Shown here in pieces: positions 25,671 through 32,243 of a DNA stretch of 32,243 nucleotides. The DNA is from Enterobacter mori LMG 25706 (lineage in GTDB: Bacteria; Pseudomonadota; Gammaproteobacteria; Enterobacterales; Enterobacteriaceae). Each line of letters begins with the position of its first letter. The first letter of the stretch is position 1. The notes beneath the pieces were generated by a model. It made no database searches and was not told the DNA's origin. It saw only the letters and a list, made by a program, of their open reading frames with translations. Location: NCBI RefSeq assembly GCF_000211415.1, contig NZ_GL890775.1, forward strand, positions 571,228 through 603,470, written 5' to 3'. A program made the translations under genes and the position numbers.

Positions 25671-26923
25671 ACCATGCCCAGCGCGCGCTTGCCGTGGATG
25701 TTGAGATCGTTCACGGTAAAGCGGTCCTGCCAGCTCTTTTCATAATCCTCACGCGGGAAGTCTCCCGGCGACGCACCGGTCTCCAGCGCTTCTTTGACCT
25801 TTTTCGCGTAGGCGAGATTTTTCTCGCACATCGGCGCGGCAGGGATGTACATCACGTTGCCCCAGCCCTGCTGATTCTCCACCGGCGCGACGGAGTGGAT
25901 CACATCGCAGTGCCACCACACGGAATCGCCCGCTTCGAGTGCCGGAATGCTGGTCAGCGCCTCGATGAGCAGCGGGTGCCACTTCTCGGAAATCGGCAGC
26001 ACGCGTCCCGGCGCCACGCCGCACAGCTCGTCCTCCGGCACGTCGTCCAGCAGCGGACGCAGCAGTATATAGGCCATCGCTTCCGGGATCGGCACTACGT
26101 GCAGCAGCCCCTGACCGGGGATCATGTCCGACAGCGCCGTCCAGCCCTGGAAGGTGCGGAACACCGAGCATTTGGTGGTGTTATCGACGGTGTACTCTTC
26201 CACTTCAGTACGGTGCGCGGCGTTCCACGGATCGTACTTATCGACGTTGCCGTCAAACACGCGGGCGAACACCTGTTGATAAGCCGGAAGCAGCCAGCGC
26301 TCCAGCGCGCCGGAGTCGGTATGCGCGCCCAGTCCTTTCGAGGTGGTTCCCGGCGGACGGCGGCGGATACGGTCCGGGTAAATCACGCTCACGTCCGGGT
26401 CGAACCACTGCTTGCCGTTGCTCTCGAATGTCCATAAACGGTTCAGGAACGACTGCACCTGCGCCATCTCTTCGCTCTGGCGCGCCTGCATTTGCGCCTG
26501 AGACCAGTAAATCGGGTAAATCTCAGGACGAGAGGCCGTTAAGGTGCCGAAGAAGTTATCGCCTGGGCCTTTGTACACGTCGTCAAACGTGTTGAGATCG
26601 AGGTAGTCGAGCATCGACTGATCCCATGCCAGCGCCTGCTCGCGTGGGAAATGACCTTTAATCACCGCGCAGCCGCGGCGTTTAACGGCTTCGCGCTGAG
26701 CGTCGGTGAAGGTGCCATTTTTCACATCCGCGAACGGGATCACCGGCCAGACGGTTTCGCCTTTGTTCTTAAGGGCGTTGATTTCCGCCACGCGGGTGGC
26801 AATTTTATCGCTGAGCTTATTAAACACCGCCTGCACGTCGCCGATCTGCGCGCGTAACTCACGTTTTAACTGACGGATTGCCGCTTTGTGATCCGCTGGC
26901 AAAGTTTCACTGGTAAAGGTCAT
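25667..26923 (-). CDS. ybiU: DUF1479 protein YbiU, possible Fe(II)/2-oxoglutarate oxygenase
   Basis: Conserved cytoplasmic protein of unknown function, 418 residues (E. coli YbiU 421). It has a polar helical N-terminus (about residues 10-55), then a region with the features of a cupin-type oxygenase: GAHTDSGALERW (H201-x-D203) and, 140 residues later, WWHCDVIHSVAPV (H343). An HxD...H arrangement is the iron-binding facial triad of 2-oxoglutarate-dependent dioxygenases; assigning it here is inference. ATG at 26923 follows GAGG. The gene is monocistronic; its promoter region carries the CTTTCATTCGAAAG element shared with ybiV and pflE/fsaA. The substrate is unknown. Confidence 0.9.
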   Translation of the reverse strand: MTFTSETLPADHKAAIRQLKRELRAQIGDVQAVFNKLSDKIATRVAEINALKNKGETVWPVIPFADVKNGTFTDAQREAVKRRGCAVIKGHFPREQALAWDQSMLDYLDLNTFDDVYKGPGDNFFGTLTASRPEIYPIYWSQAQMQARQSEEMAQVQSFLNRLWTFESNGKQWFDPDVSVIYPDRIRRRPPGTTSKGLGAHTDSGALERWLLPAYQQVFARVFDGNVDKYDPWNAAHRTEVEEYTVDNTTKCSVFRTFQGWTALSDMIPGQGLLHVVPIPEAMAYILLRPLLDDVPEDELCGVAPGRVLPISEKWHPLLIEALTSIPALEAGDSVWWHCDVIHSVAPVENQQGWGNVMYIPAAPMCEKNLAYAKKVKEALETGASPGDFPREDYEKSWQDRFTVNDLNIHGKRALGMV

Positions 26924-26936
26924 AACTGCCTCGCAT

Positions 26937-26950
26937 CTTTCATTCGAAAG
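26937..26950. promoter_or_regulatory. Shared palindromic element, copy 1 (ybiU)
   Basis: CTTTCATTCGAAAG has 5-bp arms CTTTC/GAAAG around ATTC. It lies 14-27 bases upstream of the ybiU ATG, just before the ribosome site, where a bound protein would block elongation or overlap the transcription start. The identical 14-mer, inverted, is at 31455-31468, and a 13-of-14 copy is at 27956-27968. Confidence 0.7.
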
Positions 26951-26973
26951 TAAAAATATCTACAAGTGATACT

Positions 26974-26993
26974 TTAAGTTAAAATTAAGTTAA
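26974..26993. repeat. Tandem TTAAGTTAA direct repeats upstream of ybiU
   Basis: Two exact copies of TTAAGTTAA start at 26974 and 26985, one helical turn (11 bp) apart. They are about 50-70 bases upstream of the ybiU start and may be an activator site or simply part of an AT-rich promoter. Confidence 0.35.
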
Positions 26994-27029
26994 TGCAAGT
27001 TTAAAAGCTTGACGCAAGCCACAGGACGG

Positions 27030-27062
27030 AAAAAGAGTGAGAGGCCGGAGCAAGGCTCCGGC
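27030..27062 (-). terminator. Terminator downstream of ybiV
   Basis: GCCGGAGC-CTT-GCTCCGGC (minus strand, 27062-27044) is a perfect 8-bp stem starting ten bases after the ybiV stop; a T-rich stretch with TTTTT follows after about ten bases. The delayed T-run makes the call moderate. Confidence 0.6.
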
Positions 27063-27072
27063 GAGGAGAGGA

Positions 27073-27888
27073 TCAGGCGTCGAACGGGGAGTGGTTGTCG
27101 AGCACGGCCTGAATGACGTTCAGCGCGCCCTGGTGGTTGTTGTCGTCGGTACTGTAGCGGCTGATTTCTTTGATGCTTTCTGCCGCGTTGCCCATCGCAA
27201 AGGAATATTTCACCAGCTTTAGCATCTCGGCATCGTTGCCGCTGTCGCCAATGCCCACGCACTCCTGCGGTGAGATTTTCCAGCGTTTCAGCAGGCGGCT
27301 GATGCCGTTGGCTTTGTGCAGGCCGGGGATAATTAAATCCACAAAGCCAAAGCCGCTGGTGACCGGCTTCATGATGCCGTCCAGGGAGACGTGGAGTTTA
27401 TCCACCAGATTAGGAATATCGCTGTCCGGCAGGTTCAGGGAGAATTTAAACAGCACGTCGTCAATCTCGCGGTAATCGCTGATGCGCTTTAAGCGGTGAT
27501 AGTGCTTTGACATCAGCACCACGAACGCTTCAGGAGCCTGGTCGCTGACGTAGGCACTCTCCAGCCCGCAGGCCACGAAGTTCAACCCTTTGTCTTTCAA
27601 CAGTTCGCCAATGACGATTTGTGATTCATGACGCGTCAGTTCGCCGTGGAAAATCTGTTCTCCGTGATCGAACACCAGCGCGCCGTTTTCCGCCACGAAG
27701 GAGAGCCGATCTTTCAGCTCCGGAAAGAAGGAGATGAGCTGGTAATACTGGTTGCCGCTGGCAACAACGAATTCAATGTCACGGGCGTTAAGTTGCTCAA
27801 ACTGTGCCTGGAAGCGGTCACGATCGTACTGCTTGGCATCATCAAGGAAAGTTCCGTCCATATCGGTGACGATAACTTTAACGGTCAT
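27073..27888 (-). CDS. ybiV: HAD-superfamily sugar phosphatase YbiV
   Basis: Cytoplasmic Cof-type HAD phosphatase; the E. coli enzyme hydrolyses sugar phosphates and related compounds. The 271-residue product equals E. coli YbiV in length. Catalytic motifs: D9-x-D11 in [10 protein letters not shown]44 in VVASGN, K192 in LHKANG, and D215/D219 in GIGDSGNDA; the C2-type cap lies between. ATG at 27888 is preceded by CAGGAG; an in-frame start eleven codons upstream (27921) adds residues not seen in the family. Its promoter region has a copy of the shared CTTTCATTCGAAAG-like element, linking it to ybiU, pflEF and fsaA. Confidence 0.95.
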   Translation of the reverse strand: MTVKVIVTDMDGTFLDDAKQYDRDRFQAQFEQLNARDIEFVVASGNQYYQLISFFPELKDRLSFVAENGALVFDHGEQIFHGELTRHESQIVIGELLKDKGLNFVACGLESAYVSDQAPEAFVVLMSKHYHRLKRISDYREIDDVLFKFSLNLPDSDIPNLVDKLHVSLDGIMKPVTSGFGFVDLIIPGLHKANGISRLLKRWKISPQECVGIGDSGNDAEMLKLVKYSFAMGNAAESIKEISRYSTDDNNHQGALNVIQAVLDNHSPFDA

Positions 27889-27955
27889 ACTGTGCTCCTG
27901 GGTCACTGCGTTTTGAAACATTCTAATAACAAGGTGACGGGGAGCACAAATTTAA

Positions 27956-27968
27956 TTTCATTCGAAAG
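27956..27968. promoter_or_regulatory. Shared palindromic element, copy 2 (ybiV)
   Basis: TTTCATTCGAAAG matches the other copies except for the first base of the 14-mer (A instead of C). It lies 68-80 bases upstream of the ybiV ATG and directly after the T-tract of the pflF terminator, so it sits at the start of the ybiV promoter region. Confidence 0.65.
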
Positions 27969-27969
27969 T

Positions 27970-27997
27970 AAAAGCAAAACGGCAACCGAAGTTGCCG
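27970..27997 (-). terminator. Rho-independent terminator of the pflEF operon
   Basis: On the minus strand the hairpin CGGCAAC-TTCG-GTTGCCG, with a stable UUCG-type loop, is followed by TTTTGCTTTT. It lies about 85 bases after the pflF stop and isolates that operon from ybiV. Confidence 0.88.
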
Positions 27998-28012
27998 CTT
28001 TAAGTCTTTTCT

Positions 28013-28051
28013 CCCTCTCCCGGTGGGAGAGGGCCGGGGTGAGGGCATCAG
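28013..28051. repeat. CCCTCTCCC hairpin repeat, third copy
   Basis: CCCTCTCCC-GGT-GGGAGAGGG forms a perfect 9-bp stem, followed by a GGGGTGAGGGCATCAG tail. It is the same module as at 20581-20626. It lies between pflF and its terminator, within the transcribed 3' region. Confidence 0.75.
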
Positions 28052-28081
28052 CGTGCGCATTTCCCCTTAGGGGATGCACCG

Positions 28082-30514
28082 TTACAGCGTATGCTCAGTA
28101 CGGGCAATAATATCGTCCTGCGCATCCGGCGACAGGGCGGTGAAGAACGCCGAGTAGCCCGCCACGCGCACCACCAGATCACGATACTGGTCAGGATGTT
28201 TCTTCGCTTCCAGCAGCGTATCGCGCGAGACGATGTTGTACTGAATATGCCAGCCTTTGTGCACCTCGAAGAAGGTGCGCAGCAGCACCATCAGCTTCTG
28301 GCGATCGCTGTCGTTTTCCAGCGTCGACGGGTTCAGCTTCTGGTTAAGCAGCACGCCGCCGAGAATCGCCTCGGTAGGCAGTTTACCGACTGAGCCAATC
28401 ACCGCCGTCGGGCCGAGGTGGTCCGTACCGGAGGCCGGGCTTGCCCCTTCCGCCAGCGGGGTGTGCGCCTTACGTCCGTCCGGGGTGGCCATTGTCGCTG
28501 CGCCAAACGGCACGTTTGCGGAAATAGAAGAGGTACCCGCGTAGTAGTTACCGCCAATCGGGCCGCGGCCGTAGCGCGGGTTGTGGTACTGCTTCAGCTC
28601 TTCAATGTAGGTCTGATAGGCGCGCGTCAGTAGCATATCCACGCTGTCGTCGTCGTTGCCGTACTTCGGCGCGCCGTTGATCAGACGCTGGCGCAACTGC
28701 TCGTGAGTCAGCCCCTCGAAGTCATCCGCCAGCGCGGCCGCCAGCTGCTGTTGACCGATAGTGCCCTGCTCGAATACCAGCTTTTTCACCGCCGCCAGGC
28801 TATTGCCGAGGTTGGCGATGCCCACCTGCAGGCCGGAGACCCAGTCATACTTCGCGCCGCCCTGCTTGATGCTTTTCGCGCGCTCGATGCAGTCGTCCAC
28901 CAGCGCCGAGCAGAGAATATCGTGGACGTTCTCTTCCAGCATGGTGTCCACCACGTACTCAATCTCGATGGATTTACGGGTGTAGTAGCGGATCTGGCTG
29001 TCCCACGCCGCCATCACCTCCTCGAAGTTGTCGAAGTTACCGGCAGAGAGGGCTTTCTCCTGCGGGAGGAACACCTTGCCGCTGGTGGCATCGCGCCCGC
29101 CTTCCATCGCCGCCAGCATCACGCGGGCGAAGTTGATAAAGCTCATGCCGGTGCAGCGGTAGCCCCATTTGCCGCCCACCGCGGTTTCGATGCAGCCGAT
29201 GGCCGCGTAGTCGTAGGCGTCGTCTCGTTCTATGCCGAGCTTGATGAATTCCGGAATGACGATTTCATCGTTGTTAAACGCCGGCATGCCGAAGCCGCAG
29301 CGGATCACCTGCACGCAGGCGTCGAGGAAGTCGTTGCTCATGCCCGCGTGGTAACGCACGCTCAGGTTTGGCTGGGTGGAGCGCAGGCGACCGCAGGATT
29401 CCAGAATCGCGTAGGAAAGCGGGTTGACCGCGTCCATCGGCTCGCCGTTGACCAGCTTCTGGCCACCGATGGTGACGTTCTGGTACAGCGGGCTGCCGGC
29501 GGAGGCTTTAGAGTGCGAGCCGGAGCGGATCTTGTTCACTTCCAGCAGCTTCAGCCAGCAGCTGTGCAGCAGCTCAATGGCGTGCTCGCGGTCGAGGCTC
29601 TGGTCAAGCTCCACGTCGCGACGGTAGTACGGATAAAGATACTGGTCCATACGCGCGAAGGAGACGGAGTGGCCGTTGGATTCAATCTGCAGGATCAGCT
29701 GAATGAAGTAGCACAGCTGCAGCGCCTGCCAGAAGGTTTTTGGCGGCTCGTGGGCGATTACGTCACAGTTTTCCGCCATTGCCAGCAGCTCGTCGCGGCG
29801 GCTTGCGCGGGTTTCGGTCGCGGCCATTTCTCGCGCCAGGTCGGCAAAGCGTTTGATGTGCAGGCTCACCGCCTCCAGCACGATATCGATCGCCTTCAGG
29901 AACTGGTCGCCGTGCAGGTCTTCCAGCACTGTCAGGTTGATGCGCGAGCGGCGCTCGGCCACTTTGGCGCGCAGGCCGTCGAGACCTTTCTCCAGCACCA
30001 GTGGGAAGTTCACCGCCAGGTGCGCGTCGCCGGAGGTCATGTTGCCTTCGGCTTTGATAATGCCGGTTTCCAGCAGGCCTTTCTGCTCGTCGGTGAACAT
30101 GCCGTAGCAGCGATCCTGCACCGTCTGGCCGCGCCACCACGGGCAGATGTCATGCAGGACGCGCTTGTTCTCTTCGCTCACCGCAAAGCCCGCGCCCGGG
30201 CGATCCGCCAGATCGTCGATTTCTTTCTCAATCCAGGAGACGGTGTATTCCGGGAAGATCGGCGCGGCGCGCACTTCGCTTGCCTGGTTACCGATGATCA
30301 GCTCGTCGTGTTTGATCCAGATGGTGCGTTCAGCCAGGTGATGCGCCAGCGCCAGGGCGCGACGCACCGGGATCGGCTTGTCCATGTGCTGCTGATACAT
30401 TTCGGTGTAATGCTGCGCGCGCTCGGTACAGACCGGCGGCTTGACGATATGTACGAGGGCCGTTTTGTGCGCTTTAATGCGCTCGCTGAGGGTGTTGAGA
30501 TTCAGGGTCGTCAT
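28082..30514 (-). CDS. pflF: Glycyl-radical enzyme YbiW/PflF (diol-dehydratase-like signature)
   Basis: Oxygen-sensitive glycyl-radical enzyme of 810 residues, the same length as E. coli YbiW, commonly named a pyruvate formate-lyase homologue. The radical glycine is G786 in VRVAGYSAFF. The active-site loop is AAIGCIETAVGG, giving C441 and E443. Pyruvate formate-lyases have two adjacent cysteines here, whereas glycerol/diol dehydratases have Cys-x-Glu, so a dehydratase-type reaction is more likely. The substrate is unknown. It starts four bases after the pflE stop, with its GAGG ribosome site inside pflE, so activase and enzyme are tightly coupled. Expression is probably anaerobic through the FNR box upstream of pflE. 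Confidence 0.93.
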   Translation of the reverse strand: MTTLNLNTLSERIKAHKTALVHIVKPPVCTERAQHYTEMYQQHMDKPIPVRRALALAHHLAERTIWIKHDELIIGNQASEVRAAPIFPEYTVSWIEKEIDDLADRPGAGFAVSEENKRVLHDICPWWRGQTVQDRCYGMFTDEQKGLLETGIIKAEGNMTSGDAHLAVNFPLVLEKGLDGLRAKVAERRSRINLTVLEDLHGDQFLKAIDIVLEAVSLHIKRFADLAREMAATETRASRRDELLAMAENCDVIAHEPPKTFWQALQLCYFIQLILQIESNGHSVSFARMDQYLYPYYRRDVELDQSLDREHAIELLHSCWLKLLEVNKIRSGSHSKASAGSPLYQNVTIGGQKLVNGEPMDAVNPLSYAILESCGRLRSTQPNLSVRYHAGMSNDFLDACVQVIRCGFGMPAFNNDEIVIPEFIKLGIERDDAYDYAAIGCIETAVGGKWGYRCTGMSFINFARVMLAAMEGGRDATSGKVFLPQEKALSAGNFDNFEEVMAAWDSQIRYYTRKSIEIEYVVDTMLEENVHDILCSALVDDCIERAKSIKQGGAKYDWVSGLQVGIANLGNSLAAVKKLVFEQGTIGQQQLAAALADDFEGLTHEQLRQRLINGAPKYGNDDDSVDMLLTRAYQTYIEELKQYHNPRYGRGPIGGNYYAGTSSISANVPFGAATMATPDGRKAHTPLAEGASPASGTDHLGPTAVIGSVGKLPTEAILGGVLLNQKLNPSTLENDSDRQKLMVLLRTFFEVHKGWHIQYNIVSRDTLLEAKKHPDQYRDLVVRVAGYSAFFTALSPDAQDDIIARTEHTL

Positions 30515-30518
30515 AAGT

Positions 30519-31418
30519 TTATCCTCGTAAGGTCGCGGTTAACCCTTTCTGGCAGGCGTACTGCTGCGCGAAGTCCAGCAGGGCAGGGTTATCCAGCGGT
30601 TTGTCAGGGGCAGAGTAGGGTTGGCCGAGCAGGGTGTATTTGTTCATGCCCAGCGTGTGGTACGGCAGAAAATGAATATCCTCGACGCCGAGCTCGTCGG
30701 CAGCGAAATTGGTAATGGCGGTAACAGAGGCTTCATCGGCGTTAAAGCCCTGGATCAGCGGCACGCGGATGGTGATTTTTTTCCCGGCCGCGGCAAGGCG
30801 TTTCAGGTTGTCCAGGATCCGCTTAGCCGAACCGTCCGTCCACTGCTTGAACACCTCACCGTCGACGTGCTTCAGGTCGGCGAGGAACAGATCGACGTAG
30901 GGTAAAGAGGGCTCGATATAGTGCCACGGTACGTGAAGACAGGTTTCGACGGCGGTGTGGATACCCTGTTCGTGGCTGGCTTTAAACAGCGCGTACACCA
31001 GCTCCGGGTTCATAAACGGCTCGCCGCCGGAGAGGGTAATTCCGCCGCCGCTGCGGTCGTAAAAAGGCTTATCGCGCAGTACGGTCGCCATGATCTTCTC
31101 GACCTGCTGTTCTTCACCACAGACGGTCAGCGCCTGCGTCGGGCAGCAGTCGGTGAGGGTGTTGAGCGTGGCGTCATCAAGCTTCTCACGGTGAATGACC
31201 AGCCCGTTCAGCGCGCGTTCGATGCAGCCCGGCGCTGCCTGCTGGCACAGGTCGCAGCCGTCCAGGCACAGGCGCGCATCAAACAGCACGTCCCGGCTGC
31301 GGGAGCGGCTTTCCGGGTTCTGGCACCAGCGACAGCCCAGCGAGCAGCCTTTCAGGAACACCACGGTTCGAATGCCGGGGCCATCGTGGGTAGAGTAACG
31401 CTGAATATTGAAGATCAT
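30519..31418 (-). CDS. pflE: Glycyl-radical enzyme activase YbiY/PflE (radical SAM)
   Basis: Radical SAM enzyme that abstracts hydrogen from the partner's glycine, here PflF G786. From ATG at 31418 ([15 protein letters not shown]) it has 299 residues; GAGAGG lies just upstream. The SAM-cluster motif CSLGCRWC is at residues 25-32 (C25, C29, C32). A ferredoxin-like insert with extra cysteines (C51, C55, C58, C65, C91, C92, C100) probably holds additional 4Fe-4S clusters, as in most activases other than Pfl[12 protein letters not shown] is the glycine-rich SAM-binding stretch. ATG at 31439 is an alternative start. It is first in the pflEF operon and divergent from fsaA; the shared palindrome and an FNR box lie between them. 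Confidence 0.94.
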   Translation of the reverse strand: MIFNIQRYSTHDGPGIRTVVFLKGCSLGCRWCQNPESRSRSRDVLFDARLCLDGCDLCQQAAPGCIERALNGLVIHREKLDDATLNTLTDCCPTQALTVCGEEQQVEKIMATVLRDKPFYDRSGGGITLSGGEPFMNPELVYALFKASHEQGIHTAVETCLHVPWHYIEPSLPYVDLFLADLKHVDGEVFKQWTDGSAKRILDNLKRLAAAGKKITIRVPLIQGFNADEASVTAITNFAADELGVEDIHFLPYHTLGMNKYTLLGQPYSAPDKPLDNPALLDFAQQYACQKGLTATLRG

Positions 31419-31454
31419 GATTTCGCCTCTCACTTGCATATGAAGATTAAATTA

Positions 31455-31468
31455 CTTTCGAATGAAAG
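31455..31468. promoter_or_regulatory. Shared palindromic element, copy 3 (pflE/fsaA)
   Basis: ACTTTCGAATGAAAGT (31454-31469) is a 6-bp-arm inverted repeat with a GAAT centre; its inner 14 bases are the exact reverse complement of the ybiU copy at 26937-26950. It lies 37-50 bases upstream of pflE and 78-91 bases upstream of fsaA, between the FNR box and a TTTAAT -10 candidate of pflE. Confidence 0.75.
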
Positions 31469-31473
31469 TTATC

Positions 31474-31487
31474 TTGATGCAGGTCAA
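31474..31487. promoter_or_regulatory. FNR box between pflE and fsaA
   Basis: TTGATGCAGGTCAA matches the FNR consensus TTGAT-N4-ATCAA at nine of ten conserved positions. For pflE, a start near 31439 would place its centre at -41.5, with TTTAAT (31451-31446, minus strand) as -10. This is the class II activator layout and fits an oxygen-sensitive glycyl-radical enzyme. Confidence 0.7.
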
Positions 31488-31545
31488 CTCTTGAGCAGGT
31501 TTTGTCGTGATAGGGTAAGTGCAGGCTAATTTTGAGGGTGACATC

Positions 31546-32208
31546 ATGGAACTTTATCTCGACACATCTGACGTTGCGGCAGTCAAAAAGCTGGCGCGTA
31601 TCTTCCCGCTGGCGGGCGTGACCACCAACCCAAGCATTGTGGCAGCCGGTAAAACGCCGCTCGATGTGCTGCTGCCTGAACTGCACGACGCGCTAGGGGG
31701 TAAAGGCCGACTGTTCGCGCAGGTGATGGCGACTACCGCTGAAGGGATGGTGGAGGACGCGCGCAAGCTCCGCGCCATCATTAATGACCTGGTGGTGAAA
31801 GTGCCGGTGACCGCAGAAGGGCTGGCGGCTATCAAGATGCTGAAAGCCGAAGGGATCCCGACGTTGGGTACGGCGGTTTACGGTGCCGCGCAGGGTATGC
31901 TCTCCGCGCTGGCGGGGGCGGAATATGTGGCGCCTTACGTTAACCGCGTGGACGCGCAGGGCGGGGACGGGATCCAGACCGTGGTTGAACTGCAACAGCT
32001 GCTGACGCTGCACGCACCGCAGTCAAAAGTGCTTGCCGCGAGCTTCAAAACGCCGCGTCAGGCGCTGGACTGCCTGCTGGCAGGCTGCGAGTCCATCACG
32101 CTGCCGCTGGACGTGGCGCAGCAGTTTATTACTTCTCCGGCCGTGGATGCGGCGATTGTGAAGTTTGAGCAGGACTGGCAGGGGGCGTTTGGACGGACGT
32201 CTATCTGA
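31546..32208 (+). CDS. fsaA: Fructose-6-phosphate aldolase FsaA
   Basis: Class I aldolase of the transaldolase family that cleaves fructose-6-phosphate to dihydroxyacetone and glyceraldehyde-3-phosphate, and performs aldol additions with dihydroxyacetone or hydroxyacetone. The 220-residue product equals E. coli FsaA in length. The Schiff-base lysine is K85 in [10 protein letters not shown], and [12 protein letters not shown] and [14 protein letters not shown] are conserved. ATG at 31546 follows GAGGGTG; the frame opens nine codons earlier (31519), but the family start is [10 protein letters not shown]. It is divergent from pflEF and shares a 127-base regulatory region with it. A REP follows. 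Confidence 0.97.
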   Translation: MELYLDTSDVAAVKKLARIFPLAGVTTNPSIVAAGKTPLDVLLPELHDALGGKGRLFAQVMATTAEGMVEDARKLRAIINDLVVKVPVTAEGLAAIKMLKAEGIPTLGTAVYGAAQGMLSALAGAEYVAPYVNRVDAQGGDGIQTVVELQQLLTLHAPQSKVLAASFKTPRQALDCLLAGCESITLPLDVAQQFITSPAVDAAIVKFEQDWQGAFGRTSI

Positions 32209-32215
32209 TACTGTT

Positions 32216-32243
32216 GCCGGGTGGCGCTCACGCTTACCCGGCC
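32216..32243. repeat. REP-type palindrome downstream of fsaA
   Basis: GCCGGGTGGCGCT, CACG, CTTACCCGGCC forms the classic REP hairpin and reaches the window edge. It starts seven bases after the fsaA stop codon and resembles the copies at 1105-1135 and 20544-20570. Confidence 0.85.

Noticed and set aside
28703..30715. A 670-codon open frame antisense to pflF/pflE
   Set aside because: It lies opposite strongly conserved glycyl-radical and radical-SAM coding sequence. Long antisense frames are common in GC-rich genes, and the translation shows no recognisable domain.

Overview
The window is chromosomal DNA from a member of the Enterobacteriaceae, most likely Enterobacter or a close relative. 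Its backbone follows the E. coli K-12 order glnQPH - dps - rhtA - ompX - opgE - mntS - mntR - ybiR - ldtB - ybiT - ybiU - ybiV - pflF - pflE - fsaA. The proteins are close to, but not the same as, their E. coli counterparts, and REP-type palindromes typical of enterics lie between genes. No phage, IS, CRISPR, tRNA or rRNA was seen. Most assignments rest on recognising protein families by eye, not on a search.

Layout. Positions 1-1903 hold the glutamine ABC importer (glnQ cut by the window edge, glnP, glnH), with a sigma-54 promoter and NtrC sites upstream. Next come dps, rhtA, ompX and opgE (2265-6521). The manganese module follows: the 42-residue protein MntS, an MntR box, mntR and the overlapping membrane gene ybiR. 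The first accessory block (8701-17755) lies between ybiR and ldtB. It holds a tripartite EmrAB-type efflux operon with its own outer-membrane channel, which carries an apparent frameshift. It also holds an aldo/keto reductase and a beta-glucoside set: GH1 phospho-beta-glucosidase, PTS EIIC and a GntR/HutC repressor. ldtB and ybiT are backbone. The second accessory block (20626-25670), between ybiT and ybiU, holds a GH31 alpha-glycosidase, an anion-type MFS importer and a divergent LacI-family regulator. The backbone then resumes with ybiU, ybiV, pflF, pflE and fsaA.

Most interesting signal. The palindrome-like element CTTTCATTCGAAAG occurs upstream of ybiU (26937-26950), with one end base changed upstream of ybiV (27956-27968), and in the divergent pflE/fsaA promoter (31455-31468). 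In the last case it sits between a near-perfect FNR box and a plausible -10. This suggests that ybiU, ybiV, pflEF and fsaA form one small regulon under a repressor encoded elsewhere. The encoded set is a glycyl-radical enzyme with the Cys-x-Glu signature of diol dehydratases rather than the Cys-Cys of pyruvate formate-lyase, its activase, a transaldolase-fold aldolase, a HAD sugar phosphatase and a possible Fe/2-oxoglutarate oxygenase. That looks like an undescribed sugar or polyol-phosphate pathway with oxygen-dependent and oxygen-independent parts.

Other notable points are a perfect 17-bp inverted repeat made of two ATGACTAGTCAT palindromes at the bgl promoter, an imperfect 12-bp inverted repeat just after the efflux promoter, and a UxuR/ExuR-like box upstream of the MFS/GH31 operon.
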